The notes beneath the pieces are model-generated. The model worked only from the letters and a program-made list of their open reading frames with translations, had not been told where the DNA came from and made no database searches. Shown piece by piece: positions 54,051-63,660 of a stretch of 64,000 bases of DNA (position 1 is its first letter; each line of letters begins with the position of its first letter). The translations under genes were made by a program, and so were the position numbers. Origin of the DNA: Hymenopus coronatus (Eukaryota; Arthropoda; Insecta; Mantodea; Hymenopodidae); contig CM060887.1 in the NCBI GenBank assembly GCA_030762935.1, positions 10,036,501 to 10,100,500 on the forward strand, read 5' to 3'.

Positions 54051-54605
54051 AAATGTTACAAGAAATGCTATATTGAATCTTAACAAAGGTCTGTGAATAT
54101 TAACGATGTGTGTCTCGCAGAGCCACCTATCCGACAACGGCTGAAGTAGCAACAGTTGACACGGATGAGATTTTTGCGTCACATTTGAGATGTTCGTCTT
54201 CACAAGAAAAAAGGAATGTTCCTAGAAAGAACTAATCCGTCAGTTTTCCTTCGGGAGTAGTTCCAGTTCTCGCAATCTGCAAAAAGCGAAACATCAGAAG
54301 GCTGGAGATGATATCCGTCTCCGAGATTAAAAAAAAGAGAAGAAAAATACAGACAGCAGGAAGGAATGGGTACGCCTTGAAGCAGCACTCACGGCTTGAC
54401 ACGCCACGATCCTACCGCCTCTTGAAGGCGCTCCTCCGCGTTTCTTCAACGTTAAACCATCTACCTTACGACTTTATGCCATTTCAGCAGCTTGGAACTG
54501 AGAACATTGTAAACACGGTCACAAAGTTATATTTCAATCTACTGCATTTTAGATGGAACTGTCAAATTTCAATGAAATCTTTCGGAAATAGTACTAGCTG
54601 ATAAG
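54051..54605. other. Unassigned sequence left of mariner 3
   Basis: About 550 bases of balanced composition. An open frame of 97 codons (54308-54601, plus) has no recognisable family. Confidence 0.35.
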
Positions 54606-55762
54606 TACAGGGCCTCTCAATGAAAACAGCATTTAAAAACAATGTTTTTGCTTTATTTCTCAGCAAAATCTCCAGAAAGACTAATATATTTGTCATATCG
54701 CAGTTCTAATTTAATTAAACCATCTCTGTAGTGCGATTTATCAAGGCCCCCAAAATAGCTGTATACCGCAAAAATTAAATTTGCTGTGAAATCTTCGACC
54801 TCCAAGACTTTTTTAGGTTTGTGAACAGGTGGTACTCACTGGGGTCTAGAACTGTCGAATAGGGTGGATGTTCAAGCAATTCCAACTTTAATTCGCACAT
54901 TTTCCCATTGCAATGACTGAACGATGGGCCGAAGCATTGTCGTGATGCAAAAAGACTTACTTCCCCCCCCCCCCAAATGAGGTCTTTTTTCTTTTCACCT
55001 CATCAATCAAACGTTGCAGTAAGCTTCCGTAGTAAACGCTAGTGATACTTTTGCCCTTTGCCAAGTAATAATTCACTCTGCATTCTAGAAAACACTCGCC
55101 ACAACCTTGTTAGCTGGCAAAATTGACTTAGCCTTTTTTTGGAGTTGGTTCACCTGGCGCAATTCACTGTTTTGACTGTGATTAACTTCCTGGAGTGTAG
55201 GGATGTATCAAAGTTTCATCCATGGTAATAAGCCGTCTCTTAAATTCACTGGGATATTTACGCTAGAGCTCCACATTCTTAGCAGAAACAGTTTTTCTTT
55301 GTTACTTTTGATCAGGTGTCAACAAACACGGCACCATCTTACACAGACCTTGAGAAAGTCCAAAACATTACTTAAAATATTACATGCACGTTCTTTTGAC
55401 ATGTTTACAGCCTCCGCTATCTCAAACAACTTTAATCTGCGGTCTTCCAGTACTAAACGATGAAATTTTTCAATGATCTCTGGAGTTGTCACTTCTACAG
55501 GGCGTCCAGAGCGAGGCTCATCACTAGTGCTCGTACGTCCCATTTTAAACTCTTCAACCCACCTTTTAATCATTGAATATGAAGGGGCAGAGTCTTTCAA
55601 TGTACTGTCCATCTCCTCCTTGATTTCTTTAGGCCTTAAGTCTTTCAAATGGAAGTATTTAATCACTACTCGTTTTTCCAAATCCTCCATTTTCGTGAAA
55701 ACTCTAAAGTTGCCTTGTTTAAAATGCTGTCATTCGAAAACTAAACGAGCTATTGACCTGTA
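54606..55762 (-). mobile_element. Mariner 3, degenerate Tc1/mariner transposon
   Basis: The left edge is TACAGGGCCTCTCAATG..AACAGCATTT. The right edge has the partly matching AAAATGCTGT and a final CCTGTA. The inverted repeats are therefore imperfect, and the TA at each edge fits mariner insertion. Length is about 1.16 kb. It encloses a minus-strand transposase pseudogene. Confidence 0.75.
54653..55690 (-). pseudogene. Mariner 3 transposase, inactivated
   Basis: The ATG at 55690 starts EDLEKRVVIKYFHLKDLRPK. An HTH follows (SYSMIKRWVEEFK), then DEPRSGRPVEVTTPEIIEK and an LFEIAEAVNMSKERACNIL second helix region, a complete paired-like N-terminal DNA-binding domain of mariner type. After a frame change near 55330: VPCLLTPDQK, a first catalytic DET (Asp at 55218-55220), GKSITSVYYGSLLQRL, HHDN (second Asp at 54939-54941), LELLEHPPYS, DPSEYHLF, HYRDGL and GDFAEK with stop at 54653-54655. 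The third catalytic position is GAG (Glu) at 54835-54837 instead of Asp. Several stops, a G run near 54965-54976 and frame changes confirm inactivity. Confidence 0.85.
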
Positions 55763-55896
55763 ACTATGGATACAAACTAGTCTATGGTTAATCTACACGA
55801 CTCTACCGTCTAACTGGCCTAGTGGCGCCATATCTGTGTGAGGCCCGGGACTTATCAACCGACCCTAGTAAATCCCAAATTTTAGGAGACTTCTAT
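55763..55896. other. Unassigned spacer
   Basis: Short stretch between mariner 3 and S1 with no recognisable feature. Confidence 0.35.
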
Positions 55897-56360
55897 ATTA
55901 GATAGGTTGAGTTAGAGTGAAAAATTCAAGCCCATAGCCGGGATTTGAACCACGGATCTCCCGGTCTCTAGCCAGTTGCTCTACCACTGAGCTACCTTGG
56001 TAAAATTCCGGCATGGCATTAAATTTCTCAACTGACTCAAATGTTTTCCGGTAAACCACAAGGTGATCTCAAATTATTTTGAAATGACATACCTCAATGG
56101 CGACTTTACTTGAAGTCCAGGATTCATAGTGTAGCTAAATATTATGGTCAATTATGGTTTATGGGCAACACGCTAGTCAGTTGAAAAATTTAATACCACA
56201 CCGGCATATTGCCATGTTAGCTCAGTGGTAGAGCAACCGGCTAGAGTCCCGGAGATTCGTGGTTCAAATCCCGGCTATGGCATTGAAGTTTTCAGTCTGA
56301 CTCTGCCAATCCAACTCCTGTCCTAAACACGGCTTGTATGAAACAATTAAATCAACAAAT
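55897..56360. mobile_element. S1 inverted pair
   Basis: A reverse S1 (55897-56155, tRNA-like part about 55935-56003) abuts a forward S1 (56156-56360, tRNA-like part about 56211-56281). In the forward copy the 3' T-arm strand CCCGG and B box GGTTCAAATCCC are the best preserved in the window. Confidence 0.8.
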
Positions 56361-56420
56361 CACAGACTTCTATATTGCTAAAATAAACTTCGGTTATCAC
56401 CGATTTCAACAACATTCAAG

Positions 56421-56675
56421 CCCACTTGGGTACTATGGTGATAGCGTGTCAGCCTTACATTCAACAGGTCATGAGTTCAAATCTCGCTAAGGGTGACCCG
56501 ATAACAGTTTTTTTTTTTTTTTCGGGATTTCCCTTTATCCTAAGAAAGCTAATGCCGAGTAGCTTTATGCTCCATTGACACCGAGATCACTTGAGCAGCA
56601 TTTCACCAATTTCATTCGTCGTCCGATATGACAAAGGTTAAAGAAGTTAAACTATTAAAAAAAAAAAAAAAAAAA
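56421..56675 (+). mobile_element. S2 SINE-like element with long A tail
   Basis: The head CACTTGGGTACTATGGTGATAG has a weak B box (GAGTTCAAATCTC). A T run at 56511-56522, CCCTTTATCCTAAG, CACCGAGATCACTTGAGC and CGTCCGATATGAC follow. The A tail (56657-56675) passes directly into an H 5' end. Confidence 0.8.
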
Positions 56676-57530
56676 CTGATGTTATCCATCCATATGACTT
56701 TCTCTACATCTCTGCAACAAATTATTGCTAAAAGGTTTATATTTCTATTTACTTCATGCTAATGGAGAACAAATTAGTAGGAGCAGTCTTATTACTTTTC
56801 TCCTTGTAAGTAGAAGCGAAATAAGGGAGTACCATAGGTTAAAGTGAAGACAAAAACTGGTTGCTATGTGACTAAAGTTCCTTTGTTTGTATGGACAGGA
56901 GTTGACAACTTTCTGTACAAGAAAATTGTTTTTCAAAACTGAAACCAAAAACAAGGAATTTCTAAAAAAAAACGCTCAACTCCACAAAAAATATGTATAT
57001 TACATAAATTGTGTGTTTTAACGTGCTCTACATTTTTTGTGTGGTAAGTTCATATCCATCGCTTAAGGTTTAGCAGTTATGTAAAATTCCGTAAAATGGA
57101 TCCAGAATAAAGTAGTCTTCAGAGGCTATTCCCAGAAAATTCAAAATATTCATTTTATTTGTCAGCTAAATACCTTTAATATGCGACAGTTTAATCAAAA
57201 TCGTTACGGCCATTTTTAAGAAAATCAAAATTTTCAAAAAAGTTCCACGTAAAGAATAGTTTGGGGGTGGGGGGATTTTCTTGAAAATGTTAGTGTCGCA
57301 TCCTTGGAAGATAAACTTAAATACCACTTTTGGTATTTAATGGTCTTTTCGTTTTTGAGCTATGCTGTCCAGACACACACACACACACAGACATTTTTCT
57401 AAAAATGCTTTTTTTGTATTCATGGGGTCTCGAAACATATATTTCCGGTGAAATCTCGGTATGGAATTTTTGGGTGCAATACAATACCTTCTCTATACAC
57501 TGTAGATAGTACGTAGTGAGAAAGTAATAA
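56676..57530 (+). mobile_element. H element copy 57, full length
   Basis: It begins CTGATGTTATCCATCCATATG after the A run. The body is complete, the CA tract short, the palindrome slightly shortened (CACTGTAGATAGTACG), and it ends GAGAAAGTAATAAC. Confidence 0.9.
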
Positions 57531-57793
57531 CAAAAGATATTCACCCAAAACAAAGTTACAGAACCTTATTCTATTATTCAACCATTAGCAAACAAAAGGC
57601 GACCCTCTACTATGGGCGAGGGGTAACGGAGTAAAATCTCCATTTCGTGTAGACTCAATTACATGTTTCGTGTTAGTACGTGTCCAAATCAGTGAGTTAC
57701 TGCACAACATTTTAACGGATCAGTAAGTGGAAAACTTGGTAGCTGCGAGGGTTGATTTCCAGCCACAAACTTTGGAAGAAGAGTGGGCAAAGA
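57531..57793. other. Unassigned sequence
   Basis: About 260 bases without recognised repeat or coding motif. Confidence 0.35.
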
Positions 57794-58070
57794 GACTGCC
57801 TCCGTGGTCGAGTAGTCAGCGAGCTAACTTCTCAACCGGAGGTCCTGGGTTCGAATCCCGGCTGAGGAGGGACACTTTTCTTTAGCCAGAATTATTTCCT
57901 GTCACCCAGAGTCTGGAAGTATATATGTGAGAGTGAATGTGTGTGAGGTGGAGGAACATAACATGATTTAAACCTAAAGTAAACAGCCTACAGGCGATAT
58001 GACCTTAGATGTTAAAGGGAGCTCTATAAATGGGGGAAAACAAAAGAAAAACAAAAGGAGTGGTTATGAA
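57794..58070 (+). mobile_element. S3 tRNA-derived SINE-like element, full length
   Basis: The head GACTGCCTCCGTGGTCGAG..GTCAGCGAGC contains an A-box-like segment. B box GGTTCGAATCCC follows, then the GCTGAGGAGGG end of the tRNA-like part. The body has CTTTAGCCAGAATTATTTCC, GTGAGAGTGAATGTGTGTG, GGCGATATGACCTTAGATG and an A-rich end. It is the reference copy for the fragment at 3150. Confidence 0.85.
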
Positions 58071-58888
58071 AAAAACACGACTTTCTCTACATCTCTGCAA
58101 CGAATTATTGTTAAAAAAATCTCTATTTACTTTATGCTAATCCAGAAAAAATTAGCAGAAATATTCTTATAAGTAGAAGTGAAATAAGGGAGTACCATAT
58201 GTTAACGTGATAGTCAAAAGCTGGGTGCTATGTAATTGAAGTTCCTTTGTTTGTATGGACACGAGTTCACAAATTCCTATATGAGAATAAGTTTTTCATT
58301 GCTAAAACAAAAAACAAGGAATATCTAAAAAATGAACAACTCCACGAAAAAAGTGTGTATGTAATAAATTGTGTGTTTTAACGGGTTCTACATTTCTTGT
58401 GCAGTAAGTTTTTATCTAAGTCTTACGGTTTAGCAGTTATGTAAAATCCCGTAAAATTCGACCAGAATAAAGTGGTCTTCAGAGGCTATTCGCAGAAAAC
58501 TCAAGATATACTTTTTGTTTGTCAGGTAAATATCTTTAATATATGATATTTTAATCAAAATCGTTACAGCCATTTTTAAGAAAAACAACATTTTCGAAAA
58601 TGTTTCCAAGTAAGAGGTAGTAGGGGGTGGGGGAATTTTTCTCAAAATCTTCGTGTCGCATCCCTGGAAGATACTAAACATAAATACCAAGTTTTGTATT
58701 TTACCTACTTTTCGTTTTTTGTTATTGTGTTCACAGACACATGGACCTTTTTCCGAAAAACCTTTCTTTTTTTAGATAAAGGGGACCCTAAAACATATAT
58801 TTCCAGTGAAGTCTCGGTATCGAATTTTTGGGTGGAGTGCAATACCTTCTCTATACACTATGTGCATAGTACGTATAGAGAAAGTAAA
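58071..58888 (+). mobile_element. H element copy 58, near full length
   Basis: The 5' tip is altered (AAAAAAACACGACTTTCTC). The body is complete, and it ends with CACTATGTGCATAGTACG and GAGAAAGTAAAAA. Confidence 0.9.
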
Positions 58889-58959
58889 AATACTGTAAGT
58901 CACGACCTTCATAGTTTAACCAACTATTAGATCAATTAGTGTTAATTTAATTACACAAT

Positions 58960-59095
58960 GTGTTTTTTCACACACGCCGTGTATAAGACAGGAGTAGCTC
59001 CGAGCAACCGGTTAGAGTCCGGGAGAACCTTGGTGAAAATCACGGCTATGACATTGACTTTTTCATTCTGGCTCTCATATCAACTCCTGTCCTGA
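58960..59095 (+). mobile_element. S1 SINE-like fragment
   Basis: The inverted end CACACACGCCGTGTATAAG joins directly to GAGCAACCGGTTAGAGTCCG and GGCTATGACATTGAC. The D-arm half of the tRNA-like part is deleted. Confidence 0.65.
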
Positions 59096-59104
59096 AAAAA
59101 TGTA

Positions 59105-59828
59105 ATGCTTTAATTTGTTTTGCCCGTTCTTTCTAGATGAATGACCTTTAGGGAAGATTCAGTGAGGTGCCTTTCCTTGATAAACAAGTGAGCAAATAGT
59201 TTGTTACAATAACAAACAGTTCTGCTTCCTTATGATTACGTTTCGATAATACACAGGTTATAGGCTGCTCGTTCCTTCTAGAGGAATGAATTTTATTGAA
59301 GATACAGTGAGTTAGTCTACCCTTGATAAACAAGTCAGCGGCCGCGCCGTGGCCGAGTGGTCAGACCATTCGCCTCTCACCTAGATCCCAGCGACCGCAT
59401 GTGAGATTTTCGGTGGACAAAGCGGCGCAGGGGCGGGTTTTCTCCGGGTTCACCGGTTTCCCCCGCTATCTCATTCCACCGGGGCTCCATTTTCATGTAT
59501 CTTCAGTGTCATCGCCTGCGGTGCCAGAGCACTAAAAGCGGGCGTTTAACACTACAAAAACAACAAAAAACAAAAAAGCAAAAAAAAAAAAAAACCAAAA
59601 AAAACAAGTCAGCAAATAGTTTATGTTACAATTACAAACAGCTCTGCTTCCTTATGATTACGTTTCGAGAATATAGAGGTTATAGGCTGCTCGTTGCTTC
59701 TAGACGAATGAACCTTAGTGAAGATACAGTGAGCTTGCATACCCTCGATAAACAGGTCAGTTTATGTTATAATAAAAACCAGTTCTGCTTCCTTACGTTA
59801 CGTTACGTTTCAAGAATACACAGTAAAG
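59105..59828. repeat. Tandem repeat of about 147 bp, interrupted by S6
   Basis: CGTTCTTTCTAGATG near 59125, CGTTCCTTCTAGAGG near 59270 and CGTTGCTTCTAGACG near 59692 mark successive units. Other unit landmarks are GATAAACAAGTCAGCAAATAG, CTGCTTCCTTATGATTACG and ACAGGTTATAGGCTGCTCG. Subtracting the S6 insertion gives spacings of about 145 and 148 bp. A partial last unit with a small ACGTT expansion ends near 59828. Confidence 0.9.
59340..59601 (+). mobile_element. S6 tRNA-derived SINE-like element with 12-bp duplication
   Basis: The head GCCGTGGCCGAGTGGTCAG is a Leu/Ser-like A box. GCATGTGAGATTTTCGGTGG, CGGGTTTTCTCCGGG, CCCCCGCTATCTCATTCC, the GCCTGCGGTGCC block and an A-rich tail follow. AAACAAGTCAGC is present at 59328-59339 and 59602-59613. 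The B-box area is deleted. Confidence 0.9.
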
Positions 59829-60305
59829 GTGAGTAAGTGACTTGCATCAATTTAAAAATGTCATTCGTCAAGAAGTGGTGCGCGACCTATACTAAATGGC
59901 AGTACACAATTGTTAGCCCAACTGATAATTTTGTTGTTCTATCACACTTTCTAATTTACGTAAACTCAGATTTTGCGCCTGAAATACAAACACACACACA
60001 CACAGACACACTCTTTAAATACGTATACAAAATGTATATTCATTCTTTTGGGAGTTGTTTCAGCATTTTCGCTTGCCAGAAGCCCGGAGTAAAATTCTCC
60101 AAGAAACTGAGGATGTCCCAGAAAGGAAAATATCACTTCGTCGTGGAACATGCAATAGCACTTTAAAGCGACTGAGTATCGTCATATGACGTGAGACACA
60201 ATTCCTCTAGAGAGGCAATATGCAAATGCAAACATTCCTCTTGCCAATTGCATGTTTTACCTCACTACGTCACACTTCAGTTTACTTCTACATTTCTAAA
60301 ACCGC
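59829..60305. other. Unassigned stretch with a 109-codon open frame
   Basis: The plus frame 59837-60166 is open but crosses a CA microsatellite (59989-60007) and has no recognisable domain. I consider it chance. Nothing else was seen. Confidence 0.35.
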
Positions 60306-61150
60306 TTTTTACTTCCCCTATACCTACTATGTACATAGTGTATAGAGAAGGTATTGTAATGCACCCAAAAATTCGATACCGAGATTTCACCGGAAATACA
60401 TGTTTTGAGACCTCCTAAATCCAAAAAAAACATTTTTAGAAAAATGTCCGTGTGTGTCTGTGGGCAGCATAGCTCAAAAACGACAAGTCCGTTAAAAACC
60501 AAACTTGGTATTTAGGTTTGGTGTCTTCCAAGGACGCGACACGAAGATTTTCAATAAAATCTCCCCACTCCATACTACCCTTTCCATGGAACTTTTTTCG
60601 AAAATTTTGATTTTCTAAAAAATAGCTCTAATGATTTTGATTAAAATGTCGCACATAAAATATATTTACCTGACAAATAAAATGTATATCTTGGATTTTC
60701 TGAGAATAGCCTCTGAATACTACTTTATTCTGGATCAATTTTACGGAATTTTGCATAACTAGTAAACCGTAAGAGATGGACAGAAACTTAAAACACAAGC
60801 AATATAGAGCACGTTATGTTATATACATTATTTTTCGTGGAGTTGATCGTTTTTGAGATATTCCTTGTTTTTGGTTTCAGATTTGAAAAATTTATACTTT
60901 TCTCATACAGGAATTTGCCAACTCGTGTCCATACAAACAAACAAACTTCAATCGCATAGCAACCAGCTTTTGGCTTTCACTTTAGCCTATTGTACTCCCT
61001 TATTTCGCTTCTACTTACAATAAAGCAAGAAATAAGACTATTTCTCCTAATTTTTCTCGATTAGCACGAAATAAATAAAAGAATAAGCTTATTAACTATA
61101 ATTGTTACAGAGATATAGAGAAAGTCATGTGAATGGAACACATCAGATTT
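60306..61150 (-). mobile_element. H element copy 59, full length
   Basis: The palindrome is at about 60314-60349, a very short GT tract at 60450-60458, and the body is complete, ending TAGAGAAAGTCATGTGAATG and GAACACATCAGATT. At about 845 bp it is a good reference for the unexpanded length. Confidence 0.95.
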
Positions 61151-61249
61151 TTTCCCTTTCTTTTAGTTTCCGCAAAATTCTTTCCAGTTACAAAGTTTTC
61201 AATCACAGCATCTATTCACAATGCTTCACTTTAGCAAATTCCTGTGTAC

Positions 61250-61450
61250 AGTCTTATGTGTTACGTTCATATGACTTTCTCTAACGACATTGTTTTACTA
61301 TATCTAGCACTTACATACAATACACAACTCGATAAAGTATTGTACTCCCAATAAATTCTAATACCCTAAAAAATCCATGCCGTTATTTCACCGCAAATGT
61401 TTTAAGGACCCCTTATTGCAAAAAAAAAAATAGAAAAAGGTCTGTGTATC
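61250..61450. mobile_element. H element fragments (copy 60), head-to-head
   Basis: TCTTATGTGTTACGTTCATA..TTTCTCTAACGAC is a plus 5' tip. It is followed by a minus 3' end without a good palindrome (AAAGTATTGTACTCCC, TTATTTCACCGCAAATG, TTAAGGACCCC). Confidence 0.6.
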
Positions 61451-61462
61451 TAACACATTACT

Positions 61463-62248
61463 TAAAAATCTGATGTGTTCCATTCACATAACTTTCTCTA
61501 CATCTCTGTTACAAATTATTGTTAAAAAGCTTAATCCTCTATCTACTTTATGATAATCGAGATAAACATTAGCAGAAATTGTCTTAATTAATTGCTTCCT
61601 TGTAAGTAGAAGGGGAATATTGGAATACACTAGGCTAAAACAATAGTCAAATCTTTTAAAAGCTGGTAGTCATGTGATTGAAAACCGTTTCTATACAGGG
61701 CCAGGAGTTTACAACTTTCCGGGGGACAAAAGTTAAAATTTGAAAGCTGAAACAAATAACAAGGAATATCTCAGAAATTGTAAATTCCAGGAAAACCCGT
61801 ATATGATTTAAATTGTGTGTTTTATCGTGATCTACATATTTAGTGTGTTAATTTTTGTCTATCTCTTACGGTTTACTAATTGTGCAAAGTCCAGTAAAAT
61901 TCATCCTGAATAAAGAACTCTTTAGTGACTATTCCCAGAAAATTCAAAATAATCTTTTATTTGCTTTATAAATATCTTTAGTATGGTATATATATTTAAT
62001 ATACCCTATTTTACTCAAAATAGGGTAGCCATTTTTGAGAACATTTTAAATTTTCGAAAATATTTCCAAGTAAAGGGTAGTTTGGCGTGGGGTAATTTTC
62101 TTCAACATTTCCGTGTCACATACTTGGAAGATACTAAAATTATATACTAAGTTCGGTATTTTACCGACTTTTCGTTCATGAGGAAATCGAAAAGCAATAC
62201 CTTCTCTATACACCATGTACATAGTACCTACGTCTAGAGGAAGTAAAA
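61463..62248 (+). mobile_element. H element copy 61, microsatellite segment lost
   Basis: It begins AAAATCTGATGTGTTCC. The body is complete to TACCGACTTTTCGTTCATGAG, then jumps to AAAGCAATACCTTCTC and the palindrome, ending CTAGAGGAAGTAAAAC. The CA tract and about 100 bases are deleted. Confidence 0.9.
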
Positions 62249-62710
62249 CTTGATTTTTTGTTGTTGTGATTTTTCATTAAATTTCAGTCATAGAACATAG
62301 CATACAGGTGAAAATCATGGCAGGAGTCAGCGAAAAGACCCCGTCTTAGGAAAAATATTTCCGGCGTATTTTTAATGTCTTTGAGTGTACAGTACTGCAA
62401 GTTATCAGTTGGTAAACTTACCTGGTTCTCGGCGAGGTCGGTGAGACTGAGGTTGTGCACCAGATTCCTGCAACAGACAGAGAAACAAAGCGGCATCAAT
62501 TATCGGCTCGATCAGTCCTGCACTGCAATAACAAAGTTACACACAAGCAAAAACCTGATGTGATTACACGGGCCATCTATTTCCTACGGACGTGTTTAAT
62601 CGACACAGAAAAGAACAGGGATTGCTGCGTCTTCCAGACCACACCCAACTCGCATAATGAAGCCCATTTCCTGGCACACAAGGTGACCCTCCACACAAAC
62701 ATTCCCTGGT
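62249..62710. other. Unassigned stretch with candidate exon
   Basis: About 460 bases, GC-richer than the H copies. The first 50 resemble 3376-3425. It contains the minus-strand candidate exon 62422-62467. No repeat family otherwise. Confidence 0.4.
62422..62467 (-). CDS. Candidate 46-nt coding exon with strong splice sites
   Basis: On minus, TTTGTTTCTCTGTCTGTTGC and AG form a strong pyrimidine-rich acceptor at 62468. The exon ends ..AACCAG at 62422 and is followed by GTAAGTTTACC, an almost ideal donor. After the first G, the exon reads NLVHNLSLTDLAENQ in one frame, entering in phase 2 and leaving in phase 0. Its GC content and codons differ sharply from the AT-rich surroundings. The L..L.L..L..N pattern loosely resembles a leucine-rich repeat, which is weak. 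If real, the window is intronic to a minus-strand gene with very long introns. Confidence 0.35.
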
Positions 62711-62887
62711 TAAAAATCTCATGTGTTCCATTCACATGACTTTCTTTACATCTCTGCAACAAATTATTGTTAAAAAGCTTAGGCCTCTATTTACTTCATG
62801 CTGATCGAGAAAAATTAGCACAAATGGTCTTATTACTTGCTTCCTTTCAAGTATAAGGGAAATAAGGGAGTACCATAGGTTAAAGTG
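62711..62887 (+). mobile_element. H element copy 62, 5' part
   Basis: It begins TAAAAATCTCATGTGTTCC and runs through GCTGATCGAGAAAAATTAGC to AGGTTAAAGTGACA, where it joins an inverted copy. Confidence 0.9.
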
Positions 62888-63660
62888 ACACCTGAAATAT
62901 ATGTTTTAAGGTCCCATTTACCTAAAAAAAAATAATTTTCAGAAAAAAATATCCGCGTGTGTGTGTGTGTGTCTGAACACGATATCTGAAAAACGAAAAG
63001 TCGGTAAAATACCAAACTAGGCATTTAAGTTTAATATCTTCCAGGGAGGCGACACGAAGAGTTTGAAAAAAATCCCTCACACCTAACTACCCTTTACATG
63101 GAACTTTTTTCGAAAATGTTGATTTTCTCAAAATGGCTCTTACGCTTTTGATTAAAATATCGTATATTAAAGATTTTAACCTGGCAAATAAAATGTTTAT
63201 TGTAAATTATCTGGGAATAGCCTCTGAAGACTACTTTATTCTGGATGATTTTTTACGGTATTTTGTATAACTGGCAACCCGCAAGAGATATACAAAAATT
63301 TGCTCAACAGAAATTATAGAGCTTGTTAAATTACACAATTTATGTTATACACAATTTTTTCATTTACTGGATAGTTTTTGAGATATTCATTGTTATTGAT
63401 TTCAGCTTTGAAAAAACTTACTTTTCTCATACAGGAATTTGTCAACTCGTGTCCATACAAACAAAGGAACATCAGTCACATAGCAACCAGCTTTTGACTG
63501 CCACTTTAACTTATTTCGGTTCTACTTACAAGGAAACAAGTAATAAGACTATTTCTGCTAACTTTTCTCAATTGGTATGAAGTAAATAGAAGTATAAGCC
63601 TTTTAACAATAATTTTTTGCAGAGATGTAGAGAAAGTCATGTGAATGGAACACATCAGAT
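62888..63660 (-). mobile_element. H element copy 63, palindrome missing
   Basis: It starts at CACCTGAAATATATGTTTTA, just inside where the palindrome should be. A GT tract lies at 62957-62973, the body is complete, and it ends GTAGAGAAAGTCATGTGAAT and GGAACACATCAGATT. With copy 62 it forms an inverted pair whose outer edges are both 5' ends. Confidence 0.9.

Noticed and set aside
59837..60166. 109-codon plus-strand open frame
   Set aside because: It crosses a CA microsatellite, begins at the edge of a tandem array and matches no family I recognise.
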